The notes below the pieces were generated by a model. The model had not been told where the DNA came from. It did not search any database and saw only the letters and a list, made by a program, of their open reading frames with translations. Made by a program: the position numbers and the translations under genes. From positions 35,861,905 through 35,925,904 of the forward strand of contig CM074179.1 in the NCBI GenBank assembly GCA_037179385.1: a stretch of 64,000 nt of DNA, read 5' to 3'. Origin of the DNA: Holothuria scabra (taxonomy: Eukaryota; Echinodermata; Holothuroidea; Aspidochirotida; Holothuriidae). This document shows positions 21,201 through 29,489 of this stretch, in pieces. Within the stretch, counting starts at the first letter, position 1. Every line of letters starts with the position of its first letter.

Positions 21201-24086
21201 TGCTGAGGAGAAATGGCAAAGTAGTTTTCTACCAGGTGCGGAAAATTAAATGAAAGTCTGAAAAGCCGTGGCTTTGATCCTGCTGAGGCTAAGGGTTTTA
21301 CTGTACTCCTTCGAAGCGCCCGTGTCGACCATTTTTGCCCCCTCAGACCGAAATTCCCTAGCTCCGCCACTGGTTGACCGGTATTCTTTCATTCACATAT
21401 TACCGCTCTACATATAACTGTAATAACTGCTAGGGTAACAGCGATCCGATTTGCCAATCGTAGGGGTTAAATATTGTCTGGATGTTAATTGTCCGGGTGG
21501 GAGTTGTCCGGAGCAGGAATTGTTCGAGTTGGGAATTGTCCTGGTAGGAGTTGTCCGGAGTAGGAATTGTCCGAGTTGGCATGGTCCGAGTGGGAGTTAT
21601 CCGGGTGGGAATTGTCCGGAGTGGGTAGTGTCCGAGTAAGTTACTGTCCGGGTGGGAATTGTCCGGGTTGGCAATTGTCTGGGTGCGAGTCGTCCGGGTG
21701 GGAATCCTCCGGTGGAAGTTGTCCGGCAACCACCTTTGAATAGTACCTTATACGGTGTCAGCTTAAAAGGTATCATTTTCCCTTGTAGTATACATTGCAC
21801 GTAAGTAACACCAAAGCCGGCAAACGGGAATTTTCTTCATCAGAAGCCGAGCGACATCTGTCGGTCGGGGTCGTGGCTGGTTCATTGCAGGTTCAACGTT
21901 TGAGAGACAACTCTGTTCTTGACTTCGCCAGTCCACATGACTATCCGCTATTCTTTTGGAATATTGGGTAGTAACTTATTACTCATTAATATGCAAAAAT
22001 AATTGGCAACATAGCATACCTGTAGGGCATTGAGAATGTTCCTCGTTGCTATGCAACAGGCAAGGAAGCTGGCACAAAATTTAGTCAAAAATTAACAAGG
22101 CAAATATACGGAGTAATGCTGCCCATTATAGTATACACACTGTAGCTTTGCTTGTCTCAATCCAAGATGAATGTTTAACTTCCCTGCTTTGACCTAAACT
22201 ATGAGCCATCGAATGCGGATGTCAGAGCCATCGTGAAAGCGGTTGTCAGAGAAAATGTCTGAAGTACAGTATGATTAAAAAAAAAAAAAAAACAACCACC
22301 AAGAAAATTCATAACTAAAGCCCTTCTAAAATCTGCCCACGAAACCCATCATGGGAGGTTGATTCCACAGAACACACAGTCGTTCAGTCTAAGTATCTAG
22401 TCATAAATCTAATTCAACAGGTGCACAGGTATTGCGATTTTTGTCTACTTTTCCCCTTCCAGTTAGAATATTCTTTAAACTCAAACTTTACATAATTTAC
22501 ATTAAGAAAGGTGTAAATTTTCCATAGTATCTTAATTTATTGATAATATTTTTGCCAAATTCATCGTTTTGAAGAAAATACTTTATCAAAATATACCCAG
22601 TACAAGCAACCTTGAGAAGTTCATTACATAAACTGGCAGTGAAGGACGAATCCCCCAATTCGTTGCCAAACTTTCCCAACTCATTGCCAATTCAGACGAA
22701 CGTCAGTTCTGTGGAATCATCTTGGCATGATTACTCATGAGATAATTTTACTATGTCTACTAAACAACAGTAAGTAACACTGATCACACACAGAAATGAA
22801 AGTTAAACTGAACAGTGTACTATACGATCCTAATCTTATGTACCCTAGCCTATTTTGCTTAATCATTGGTTAATAGGTAAAGCTCTCAGAAAGTTCGCCT
22901 GAGTGCTCTACTTGCCAACGCCAAACTGTAGCTACAGTGCTACAGTGAGCAACGCTTTAAATTCCACTACGAACAGCCTAACTTCGGTGTTAGCAAACAC
23001 TGTTCAGAAACCGTAACGTTACAATGCTATCCTAAACAACAGGAAGTACAAATAGGAGAAACAGTCCATCACTAACGTTAGCTAGGCCTAAGTCTTACAA
23101 AGCCGTTTCATGTACAAAGATAGAGAACATCTCTATCATCCAAATAAAACAAATTCATGCTGATGCAATCAATAAGACATCATTTACTGTTACTATTATA
23201 CCCACAGGATTGAGTATTTTATCTTCAACCGGCTTCGCCTCGTCCGTTCTTTTTGCCGAATTTGGAGTCTCGACGGCTTATTCACCAACAATAGTTAGCC
23301 AAATGCTGTTTATTCCTTAACTACACGTAACTCCTTAACACATCAATTTTCGATAGAAAACGTTAACCTAACCCTGGTGTAAATATCCACTATCGTGTTT
23401 AACAGTTCAGATCATCTTGAGCCCCGGAAAATCAACTAAAGCTTCGCTGCGTAAATTATGAAGAAAACAGTGACCCAGATTTTTCTTAAATAACCAGCAC
23501 ATGTTAGAAAAAATATGAAAAAAGTATGTATGTCGACTATTTACGCACCATATAGCATCATTTACAAGCATTCTGTATTATTTCAAAGTAACTTACCAAG
23601 AACTAGCGTTTCAACTATTTTGGAGGAAGGATTTTCTCTTTTAGATGGAAAAACTAGGACCCTAAAATTTGTCTCATGTTTAAGGGTCACGTTGTTTATT
23701 ACGAGAGACCCGTCTCTTCCAATATCAAACTCCTCAGTTGAGAATCCTTTCCCTTTCTTTAAACCATCAACTAGTCGAACGAGAGGCGTTTGCTCTGAGA
23801 AGCTTTCTGGTGTATACCACGCAACAGCATACAAACCCGATTCAAATGAACAGTCAATAGTTCCGTTTTTTCCGACTTCGAGATATTGCGGTGAATGGCA
23901 TGTTTTATTTTTCCCACCTTTAAGAAAATAAAAAAAAAATATTATTTCATCTTCCAACAACGTTATGAGTAACGCTTAACTTTTTGAAAGGAAGTTTCAC
24001 TTACGGGAAGAAGAACCAGTGACCACCAAACAAAAGAGTAGAATGACAAGCTTTTCCATGTTGTCAGTATGGACGATGTCAACCTT
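3251..24086 (-). CDS. Four-Ig-domain type I membrane receptor, multi-exon gene (3' end not found)
   Basis: This is the overall gene model, joined from seven exons on the minus strand: 24086-24005, 23917-23597, 8071-7418, 6411-6079, 5823-5707, 3617-3568 and 3299-3251. All borders are GT/AG. Phases run 1-1-1-1-1, then 1 to 0, then 0 to 1, so the frame is kept throughout. The product is about 525 residues plus an unfound tail: signal peptide, V-like D1, C-like D2, V-like D3, C-like D4, one membrane span, and a basic then Ser/Thr-rich cytoplasmic part. The Ig fold, phase-1 borders and span indicate a cell-surface recognition or adhesion protein. I do not recognise a named orthologue and no ligand can be inferred. 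The second intron is 15.5 kb and full of transposons, so joining exon 2 to exon 3 is the weakest link; they could belong to two neighbouring genes. No ITAM or ITIM is visible in the tail seen so far. Confidence 0.7.
3568..3617 (-). CDS. Exon 6: basic juxtamembrane cytoplasmic exon
   Basis: The 50-nt exon has acceptor CACGATTTAG and donor GAG|GTAAGA. Read in phase 1 after the membrane exon it gives RKNRKQKMRNSFQKDE, a strongly basic stop-transfer sequence exactly as expected inside the membrane. It ends in phase 0, which matches the open frame of the next exon. Small size makes it less certain than the Ig exons, but phase and charge both fit. Confidence 0.62.
3618..5706 (-). other. Intron 5 of the minus-strand receptor
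   Basis: Intron between the membrane exon and the basic cytoplasmic exon, about 2.1 kb. It contains several short chance frames on both strands (4076-4960). A possible unused exon around 5011-5053 has a CAA|GTAAGT donor and an open phase-1 reading ending LTYRYQLLHCCQ, but the acceptor is weak. No transposon was recognised. Confidence 0.45.
5707..5823 (-). CDS. Exon 5: transmembrane segment
   Basis: The 117-nt exon is phase 1 to 1, with acceptor ATCTTTGCAG and donor AAAG|GTGAGT. It encodes a polar stalk (QLTDETPLHSKKH) followed by about 23 hydrophobic residues starting YVWFVLTAVPLCLL and ending GLYVIK. The order stalk, span, basic exit gives type I topology (outside N-terminus). There is no charged residue inside the span, so no obvious pairing with an ITAM adaptor of the vertebrate kind. 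Confidence 0.8.
6079..6411 (-). CDS. Exon 4: Ig domain D4 (C-like, membrane-proximal)
   Basis: The 333-nt exon is phase 1 to 1, with acceptor CTCATCCCTAG and donor AG|GTAAGG. It encodes 111 residues. The extra cysteine pair CMQDPFC is followed, eleven residues later, by the canonical B-strand cysteine (GNLTCSV), then GIRPKVNLEW, and RIEMECVP with the partner cysteine. NLT is a sequon. The same C-x5-C-x11-C spacing and RPxVxLxW core occur in D2 of exon 3. I recall this combination from uncharacterised echinoderm Ig receptors, but could not check it. The domain directly precedes the membrane exon. Confidence 0.78.
7103..7190 (-). pseudogene. Possible relic transmembrane exon
   Basis: On the minus strand, between the D3 and D4 exons, a hydrophobic stretch (SWVILGGLFVLGIIVLL, then AIMKNGAPII) runs into a good donor, TATAG|GTGAAT, in phase 1, the same phase as the functional membrane exon. 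Upstream, plausible acceptors (TTCTTTCAG) exist, but every frame from them meets a stop before the hydrophobic core. It looks like a broken duplicate of the membrane exon or one that has lost its frame. Chance hydrophobicity in AT-rich intron DNA is the alternative. Confidence 0.35.
7418..8071 (-). CDS. Exon 3: Ig domains D2 (C-like) and D3 (V-like) in one exon
   Basis: The 654-nt exon (218 codons, phase 1 to 1) has acceptor GTTTGCAG and donor G|GTAAGTT. The first half is D2: an extra cysteine pair (CRGDSLC) precedes the canonical B-strand cysteine (EELSCY), then NTRPALALQW with the core tryptophan, and LLVCKM with the partner cysteine. The second half is D3: LKLACLNG, then IVWKKS, then EDDGSLVVPEIETYQEG, closing with LYGCIYQ (Y-x-C form). 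NNT in D3 is a sequon. Two Ig domains without an intron between them suggest an ancient intron loss, since other Ig exons here carry one domain each. D2 shares the C-x5-C-x11-C and RPxxxLxW pattern with D4, so D1-D2 and D3-D4 may be a duplicated V-C pair. Confidence 0.78.
8184..9095. mobile_element. TA-flanked MITE rich in TTGGGTAA/TTACCCAA motifs
   Basis: The ends are CACTCTTAAAAAGTTGGGTA and the complement (AACATTTTCAGAGTG), flanked by TA on both sides, as for mariner/Tc1-type insertions. Inside are more than ten copies of TTGGGTAA-like words in both orientations near both ends; the middle is AT-rich. No transposase. A related element spans 53861-55383. Confidence 0.7.
9096..10574. other. 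Intron stretch with a CpG-rich short ORF
   Basis: At 9193 an ATG in a strong context (GGCCATGGCG) opens 22 codons of Arg/Ala-rich peptide beginning MASAKQIVRARRCAAT, with a GTAAGA donor inside it. At 9690 an acceptor-like TGTTTCAG precedes an open stretch reading MEAAKIERLLAEQLPSV. The two do not join in frame. This may be the remnant of a retroelement leader or of a retrocopy. A G run lies at 9793-9804. Nothing else is recognised. Confidence 0.25.
10956..12236. mobile_element. CAGGGAGC-type element, copy A, with 7-bp target duplication
   Basis: The terminal inverted repeat is about 22 bp (GGGAGCTGCTATTAGAAGGA and complement). It is flanked by a perfect 7-bp repeat, TATAAAT (10949-10955 and 12237-12243). 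The second hAT copy (19909-21372, reverse) holds the unoccupied site. Without the TTAA MITE nested at 11219-11765 the element is about 730 bp, matching copy B. A 7-bp duplication is unusual; P-like and Dada-like families are possible but cannot be decided without a transposase. Confidence 0.85.
11219..11765. mobile_element. TTAA-target MITE with long inverted arms
   Basis: Flanked by TTAA on both sides (11215-11218, 11766-11769); copy B has the empty site with a single TTAA. The ends read AGTGTACCTAAAATCAAAAA and its near complement. Arms of about 125 bp are inverted copies, including GACATTCCTGAGCTGAGATA. TTAA preference fits piggyBac or Kolobok-type transposases. No coding capacity. A one-armed relative lies at 44094. 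Confidence 0.88.
12408..13127. mobile_element. CAGGGAGC-type element, copy B, with 7-bp target duplication
   Basis: 720 bp, same family as copy A and in the same orientation, flanked by a perfect 7-bp repeat ATGTGAC (12401-12407, 13128-13134). Copy B lacks the TTAA MITE, giving its empty site. Both copies have an 80-codon open frame near the right end, but differences there are mostly amino-acid changing, so it is not treated as coding. Confidence 0.85.
13962..16915. other. Intron stretch without recognised genes
   Basis: Poly-G runs at 14628-14648 mark probable transposon ends. A palindrome around GGGGCCATCTCCCTTGGCCC lies at 14737-14757. Frames at 14998-15348 and 15529-15965 have no recognisable domain. 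The region belongs to intron 2 of the minus-strand receptor. Confidence 0.35.
16916..18207. mobile_element. CACTG-type TA-MITE, copy 1 (left end lost)
   Basis: Homologous along almost its whole length to 34714-36061 in the same orientation. The right end is preserved (TTACAGAAATTTTGAACAGTG, then TA). The left terminal repeat has decayed or been replaced, so the start is approximate. The interior is dense in CTGTAAATTTACAG-like palindromic words. It contains one small insertion at 17179-17231 absent from copy 2. Confidence 0.8.
17179..17231 (-). mobile_element. Small retroposed hairpin RNA with 13-bp target duplication
   Basis: A 53-bp insertion relative to the second MITE copy, flanked by a perfect 13-bp repeat CGAAGTTGTTTTC (17166-17178, 17232-17244). 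Read on the minus strand it starts CCCCTTGGCTCTTCGCC, folds into a stem of about 12 bp (CCCCT...AGGGG ends), and ends in a run of A before the duplication. Long duplication plus 3' A run is the mark of LINE-driven retroposition of a small RNA. The source RNA is not recognised. Confidence 0.65.
18208..19908. other. Intron stretch with a hAT-like end
   Basis: No gene recognised. A poly-G run at 19363-19378 followed by CCGGCCACGCCGCTG near 19413 resembles the right end of another hAT-like element; its left end was not found. Confidence 0.35.
19909..21372. mobile_element. hAT-like non-autonomous element, copy 2, with 8-bp target duplication
   Basis: 1464 bp, inverted relative to 10575-13961. Ends CAGTGGTGGAGCT and AGCTCCGCCACTG. 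Flanked by a perfect 8-bp repeat GTTGACCG (19901-19908, 21373-21380), the hallmark of hAT-type insertion. No transposase. It contains the unoccupied sites for both nested elements of copy 1 (near 20630 and 21015). Confidence 0.87.
21475..21735. repeat. 15-bp minisatellite
   Basis: About seventeen imperfect units of a 15-mer, close to GTCCGGGTGGGAATT, with substitutions such as GAGTAGG for GGGTGGG. Because 15 is divisible by three, all frames stay open and generate repeated-peptide frames on both strands; these are not genes. GC content is above the surroundings. Confidence 0.85.
21736..23596. other. Intron stretch upstream of exon 3, no recognised features
   Basis: Non-coding part of intron 2. 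It includes a 16-base A run at 22277-22292. No Ig-like frame, RNA gene or transposon end was recognised. Confidence 0.35.
23597..23917 (-). CDS. Exon 2: Ig domain D1 (V-like)
   Basis: The 321-nt exon is phase 1 to phase 1, the classic layout of one Ig domain. Its acceptor follows a long T-rich tract and its donor is GGTAAGTT. It encodes about 107 residues: B strand GTIDCSF with the first canonical cysteine, C strand VAWY with the core tryptophan, then a segment ending DIGRDGSLVINNVTL, which matches the D-E strands of V-like domains. The second canonical cysteine (F strand) is missing: where Y-x-C is expected the sequence reads NFRVLVF. An extra cysteine near the start (NKTC) might replace it. 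Sequons NKT, NGT and NVT suggest N-glycosylation. The phrase DGSLVINNVTLKHE resembles a V-like domain that I associate with echinoderm and amphioxus receptors; this is from memory. Confidence 0.75.
24005..24086 (-). CDS. Exon 1: start codon and signal peptide
   Basis: The ATG is at 24059-24057. It is followed by a typical secretion signal: M-E-K, then a hydrophobic core (LVILLFCLVV), then a small-residue cleavage region (TGSSS). The coding part is 55 nt and ends in phase 1 at a CCC|GTAAGT donor. Just upstream of the ATG lies a strong acceptor (pyrimidine tract then TTTCAG, exon edge at 24086). The ATG exon is therefore probably preceded by a non-coding 5' exon that I could not place. Cys and Val codons make up much of the core, and there is no alternative in-frame ATG within the exon. 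Confidence 0.75.
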
Positions 24087-24478
24087 CTGAAATAAAAAAG
24101 AGAGTCAGATGTTGTTCTTTGTCTACTTCAAAGTACTTTCATGATATGCCTGTTTCCCTGATTCACCATCATGTTTCACTTTTCCTATAGCCAAATATAC
24201 GAAGATTTGATTAAAAGAAATATTTACAACTAACAAACTATCTTTTTTAACATTTCCGTCACCTAAAAGCATCCTTTATTTTTGGAATAGCTTGTGGTTC
24301 TATGCTTAAAAAGAAGTAATAATGCATCATACTGCATTAATAACGACGATACTTTCTTTGGAGTTCGTATCGACGAGGTGTTCCACCACAATACGTGGTG
24401 AGTGAATATTTTGTTAAAAGGGACGATATAACAACGTCTATTTCTTAACTTTGCTAAAAGAGTGAAAAAAGCCAAAGA
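24087..24478. promoter_or_regulatory. Intergenic gap between two head-to-head Ig genes, possible shared promoter
   Basis: This 392-bp interval separates exon 1 of the minus-strand receptor from the start codon of the plus-strand Ig gene. It is AT-rich with no clear TATA or CpG island. The minus-strand gene seems to have a further upstream exon, so its transcription start may lie inside or beyond this gap. A GTG|GTGAGT donor on the plus strand at 24397 could mark a 5' non-coding exon of the plus gene. Assignment as promoter is by position only. Confidence 0.35.
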
Positions 24479-24815
24479 ATGTGTTCGTGTATCATTATGA
24501 TACTTATCTATGGATCATTATTTTCGTGCCGTGGATTATCAGCTTACAATGGAACAAGTTACCAAAACTCCGTGCCAGTTTTTGATAATTTGATATTACA
24601 TTGTGGTGGTAAAATGACGATGAATAACAAGTGGGAGCACGAAGGAAATATTATTTATTTTCATAGATATTTCTTAGATGAGTATTTCGCACACACAACA
24701 GAAGTGTTCTTAAACTATTCAATCTCTATACAAAATGAAAATGTGCGTCACGAAGGGAGGTATGAATGCTTTCATGAAGAGGCACTATCTTCTTCACACA
24801 ATGTCAAAGTAACAG
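24479..24815 (+). CDS. First exon of plus-strand Ig gene: signal peptide and V-like Ig domain
   Basis: The exon opens with an ATG and a hydrophobic leader (CIIMILIYGSLFSC). One Ig domain follows: LILHCGG with the first cysteine, NNKWEHEG with the core tryptophan, and EGRYECFHEE with the Y-x-C of the F strand. It ends VKVTG at a phase-1 donor, ACAG|GTAAAG. Signal peptide and domain share one exon, unlike the neighbouring minus-strand gene, so the two genes are not a simple recent inverted duplication. NGT and NYS are sequons. The product is secreted or membrane-bound depending on later exons. No name can be given. Confidence 0.65.
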
Positions 24816-25620
24816 GTAAAGTATTGTTAAAAAAATGAGTATTTGTCACTCTGCTATCACTGTTAAGCTATTTAATCTTCGTTTTGTTTTTTGTTTTTTA
24901 ATTTAGTTTCACGTTAGGAAACCACATATACACATAAGGCTCATTATCTCTACAATCGTTTAAGCTACGGGGATGCGAGTACATATTTAAAGATCATGTT
25001 CGATTGTATTTCTGTGTTCATGTTTTAGGAATAATGAGCGTTTGCCATCTTCTATACTGATTTTTACATTTTGAAAGTTGTAGTGATACTTAATGCATGC
25101 CAGGTGAATGTTAAAAATGAAAAATGGAGAACATTAAAAATTTCTGACAATTTATTTGTCTATAAACTCTGCTTCTCCTGCACACCCCTTTCTTTCCAGC
25201 ATCTTTAAAATATTTTAAACAATATCTGTGTTTTCCTATGTTTATTTTTTCTGACGCACTTTGTCAAATATTTACGCACAAAACTAAGTATATGTTTTTG
25301 CAAATAAAAAAAATAGATAAAATGTCTTGGAGTGCAGAAATTTAATTTGTTTATCAAACAAAGAAAATCAATTCATGGATATCCTCCGATATCAATAATC
25401 TGTTCCCTTTTCTATACCTCAACAAATTGATTCTGCTTGCACCGACATTTGACATGATCTTTTGGCGATACGAGATGTACCGTGATTTTAACGTTATATA
25501 CAAAGCATAAAAATAATGAGATTTTAACGTGCTCCTGTTACTTGTAACACTTCGAGTAAACGATTAATGCTAATGAAATTTTGAAAGGTTCCTGTTTTAT
25601 ATCCACATTGGTTCTTTCAG

Positions 25621-25667
25621 GTTACTCCAGGGCCAACTTTTTCCATGATTTTTTCAAAGTGTTGTAA
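25621..25667 (+). CDS. Possible terminal exon of plus-strand Ig gene
   Basis: A good acceptor (GGTTCTTTCAG) is followed by a phase-1 reading that gives YSRANFFHDFFKVL and then TAA. Joined to the donor at 24815 through an 805-bp intron this would yield a secreted protein with one Ig domain and a short tail. An AATAAA lies at 25963-25968. A short open stretch after an AG is easily found by chance, so this is a candidate only; a membrane exon further on would contradict it. Confidence 0.28.
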
Positions 25668-25989
25668 CCTCAACATACCTACCATTTGTGTTAAATTTAA
25701 CACTTATATACCTTTAGTTATATTAAGTGGGATCAACTACAGTTTTTTACCCATAGGCGGTTCAGTGGCTCGATTTCCCTACGCCATTTTTTTTTGCTGG
25801 GCAACAAAGGAAAGAAACTTGACAGGCCTACTTGGTATTTACTGCACATAATAAGGTATTAAAAGGATCTTGGAAAAATGAACAAAGAAATACTAAAACT
25901 TTGCGTTTGACTAGGCAACTAGATAATGGATAGTCGCTTTGAGATTGATTGGCAGAGGCGTGAATAAAAGTCCCTCATACACCCAGAAA
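25668..25989. other. Non-coding stretch
   Basis: Contains AATAAA at 25963-25968, a possible polyadenylation signal for the plus-strand Ig gene. Nothing else is seen. Confidence 0.3.
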
Positions 25990-27724
25990 ATGACAATGAT
26001 AATAGCCGAGACGTTTTGAGCAATTCAAAAAGGTTTTCACCCGTGAGAGTACCACCTTACCCCCTGTTGAAACTAACACCATACCTACAATGTCTAATAT
26101 ATAATAATAATGGTGTTGTCAAACTGTTTGAAGAGTTGAACCCAAAGAAAGCTTCAGGTCCTCATGATATACCTGCTAAGATCTTGAAATTGGCTGCAGA
26201 GGAGGTTGCTCATGCTCTCTGCCATATTTTTGAAAAGCCACTGGACACTGGTCTTTTATCACCCTTTTGACTATGAGCCAATATCAGTCCAATCTTCAAT
26301 AAAGATGACCGTTCCTTTGTTTTTAACTTTAGGCCGGTCTCCCTTTCATCAATTTGATGCAAGGTTCTTGAGCACATTTTTACATTCTCATATTATACAT
26401 CACTTTGATAACTATTCAATTATCACGAACAGGCAGCATGGCTTTAGACAACGCCATTCCTGTGAATCTCAACTGATCTTAACAACCAATGATCTAGTCC
26501 AGTCTTTAGATCATAGATCCCAGACTGACATGATACTTGTGGATTTTTCGACGGCGTTTGATACCGTTCCTCATAACCGCCTGCTTTGTAAACTACGGAA
26601 CTACGGTATTAGAGGTCATACTCTTCACTGGATTATCAACTTCTCAAGTTAAGGAAGTAGAGGGTTGTAGTGTATGGTGGTTTCTCTGAGTGGGTGGATG
26701 ATATCTCTGGTGTCACCAAGGTACAGTCCTGGGTCCCCTGTTATAGTTAGTCTACATTAACGATCTGCCCAATACTATCTTTTCCGAAGTCAGACGATTG
26801 GGTAATTTATAGACAGATAAGGAATAGTCTTGACCAGGTTCAGCTCCAAAATGATCTAAACACCCTGTCTGAATAGCAGAATATTTGGCAAAAACACTTT
26901 AATACCAAGAAGTGCTTCGCAATGAGGACTACTCACTCAAGTAATTCCAAGATTTTGAATTATAATCTTGATAATGATCATCTGGAGTCAACTGAATGCC
27001 ACACTTACCTTTGAGTTGACATCTCAAACGCCCTTACCTGGAATAGACATTTTAACCGTACCACTTCGTCAGCAAGTAGGTCTCTGGCTTTTATCAAAAG
27101 AAATTTATACTCCAGCCCCAGAAGTATTACAACTAATGCCTATCTTACGCTCGTCAGGCCTTTATTGGAGTATTCATCTTCTGTTTTGGGTCTCTACACC
27201 ACCTCCTTATCTATTCATGTTGGGCAAACCCAACGTAGGGCTGCTAGGTTTATTTGTACTGACTACTACCCCAATAGTAGCGTGACTAAAATGCTGAAAG
27301 ACCTACAATCTTGGAAAAAACTTGTTGGGATACCCCGTTACCCTTTCCAATGTTGACCACTGTTATGCTGTTCAACATTGTGACGGGGGAAAGGGGGTTT
27401 CATGTTAGCCTACTATAACTGAAAATGACCAATAATATGAAAGGCTAGTGTATCCCAACAGTTTTTTCCAAGATTTTAGGGTAAAATATTTTCAAAGACA
27501 GTAGTACTGTCAACAGGCAAATCTACAACCGGTCCAGCGGCCTTCTAGGCATCATTACTCAAATAATTTTACAGATATATTCCAAACTATCAAGGACTGC
27601 TACAAATATAGTTAGTCTCCTCCGACCGTTAGACCATGGAACTTACTCCCCATAATATAACAGTCCTCGAGGACACCAAGCATCTGAAGAACGCAGCCTC
27701 AAGGATCCTCAGAGGGGACGACTA
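25990..27724 (+). pseudogene. Dead CR1/L2-like LINE, reverse transcriptase region
   Basis: Pieces of a non-LTR retrotransposon ORF2 lie in order but in different frames. Fingers: LNPKKASGPHDIPAKIL near 26140. Thumb-side motif HGFRQRHSCESQL and palm motif ILVDFSTAFDTVPHNRLL near 26440-26600. A damaged second catalytic segment lies near 26790. The C-terminal part has TQRRAARFICTDYYP near 27220 and LLPHNITVLED near 27650. Stops and frameshifts separate them, and the F-A-D-D block is lost. The motifs fit the CR1/L2/jockey group. Truncated at the 5' side: no endonuclease domain is seen. Not functional. Confidence 0.88.
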
Positions 27725-28779
27725 AACTCATGGGCTCATTTCAACCCTGTACGTTTGACTCCACCAGGAGTGTTGTGCAGTATTTATCCAAATCCAGATC
27801 CAGATCTTTTGATAGACTAGTAATGACGTAACATTCATTATCACGATAACTGAATGTGCTCATGTCCTGCATTGAGGTAAACACCATGAGGTCACTCTTG
27901 GGGTGGCTCGATCTATTTTGACTATACAAAACTTCCAGATGGATGAGAAGGGAACTTCCCGCGTGTTCGAAGCTGTATGTTCCCAGTCTTAAAAAATTGA
28001 TCTCGTGCCCATAATTTCTAAATCAATGGACAAAATCGGTCATTAAATAGTGCTTATCAGATTATCGTAAAGGGATATGAAAGTCATAATGGGGGGGGGG
28101 GGGGGTATTCGCTCGGCCTTGATTCCCTCACTGCATCTCGATATCCATTTCTCTAATGCGCTGATGTGGTAACCGCCACCGAATGAAACTAGAAGGGATC
28201 AAATCAGTTACAGCGAAATAAAGCTCAAAGCATGGCTTTGATTCGACGAGACTGATACATGGGTCTTTAGGAAGCATAGTTGGTTCGTGGAACTCAATTC
28301 CGTAAACCCCGGGGTGTAAGCCTACTCATAAGGACCTTCTGGCGACTAGTATTTAACATATTTGGTAAGTCATGGGTATTTTCTAGCGCACTTATCACTG
28401 TTGAAATTCTGCCCCCTGTTCGAATTTCCAAGAATTGCCCACGGCTGGTCAGCCGAACAGTTCAATTTAACTTCGTCCATAGAATCTCACAGTTTCAGTA
28501 AGATAAATGACAAAAAGTGAACAGGTGAGAAATGTTGACTGAGTCGGGTGAAGATACGATGTTTCTTGTGAAACGATGTGATTGTACGAAGATGATTTCC
28601 CATGGTGAAAAGGCATAAATTCCGAGTTTGATGTCACCTTGGGTACTTACGATGGAGCTGCAACTTGCGAGCTCATAGGACTATACATCTTATCCTAACT
28701 TTAAAAAAATATATCAATGTAGGACTACACCGAGAGGAAAGGCTAGCAATCTGTAACAAATCAACAAGACAAACCGGAA
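27725..28779. other. Non-coding stretch
   Basis: A poly-G run at 28090-28104 suggests a transposon relic. A short GATCC/AGATC cluster lies near 27795. No gene or RNA recognised. Confidence 0.3.
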
Positions 28780-29460
28780 AATATCAAAAAAGAGGTATGC
28801 AAGGTCTTTGCAGCCAATAAACTGAACAACACAAAAGAAGTCAACAAGAAATCCTTTAATTTCCTCGAAATAACGTTAGACCTGAGAAACGGTACCTACA
28901 AGCCTAACATGAAACAAAACAATACACCTTTGTATGTACATAGGGAAGGCAATCACCCACCGTATATCATCAAGAACATCTTAGAGGCCGTCAGCAAACG
29001 CCTCTTCTCCATATCGTCTGAGGATAAGATAGATACGGTACCGCCCTATCAAGACGCACTCAACAAAAGTGGTTATCATCATCAAATGCGATACAACCCA
29101 CCAGCTCTAAACAACAGTTACGAAAAACGTAAAAGGAAACTCAACATAATTGGGTTTAACCCGCCAAACAATGCAAATGTTGCTACCATTATCGGTAAGA
29201 AATTCTCAAATTTGCTCGATAAATGTTTTCACCCTGGCCACCAGTTACGTCAAATACTGAACCGAAACACCGTCAACATTAGTTGTCTGCCAAACGTGCA
29301 CCCAATCATCTGAGAAGAAAGCAGAAGCAGAGAGCAATCAAAATAATCAAACCTGCAACTGTCGTAGAGATAACCTACTCCCCTTAGAAGGCCATTGCCT
29401 AGCACCAGGTGTAATATACCAACCCTCAGTTACAAAGCAGGACAGCCTCAAGGTGGAAAC
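28780..29460 (+). pseudogene. Dead Penelope-like element fragment
   Basis: From about 28840 the plus strand reads KKSFNFLEITLDLRNGTYK, and then a 134-codon frame with NNTPLYVHREGNHPPYI, KSGYHHQMRYNPP, KRKLNIIGFNPPNNANVATI and LRQILNRNTVNISCLPNV. After a stop the text CNCRRDNLLPLEGHCLAPGV follows, typical of the cysteine-bearing linker before the GIY-YIG endonuclease. Together these match the post-palm half of Penelope-like reverse transcriptases. The palm itself and most of the endonuclease are missing, so it is a fragment. Unrelated in frame and strand to the copy at 45020-45935. Confidence 0.8.
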
Positions 29461-29489
29461 ATATTGGATTATACTGTATATAATTTAAA

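Noticed and set aside
21430..21800. Repeated-peptide frames on both strands
   Set aside because: Generated by the 15-bp minisatellite, whose length is a multiple of three.
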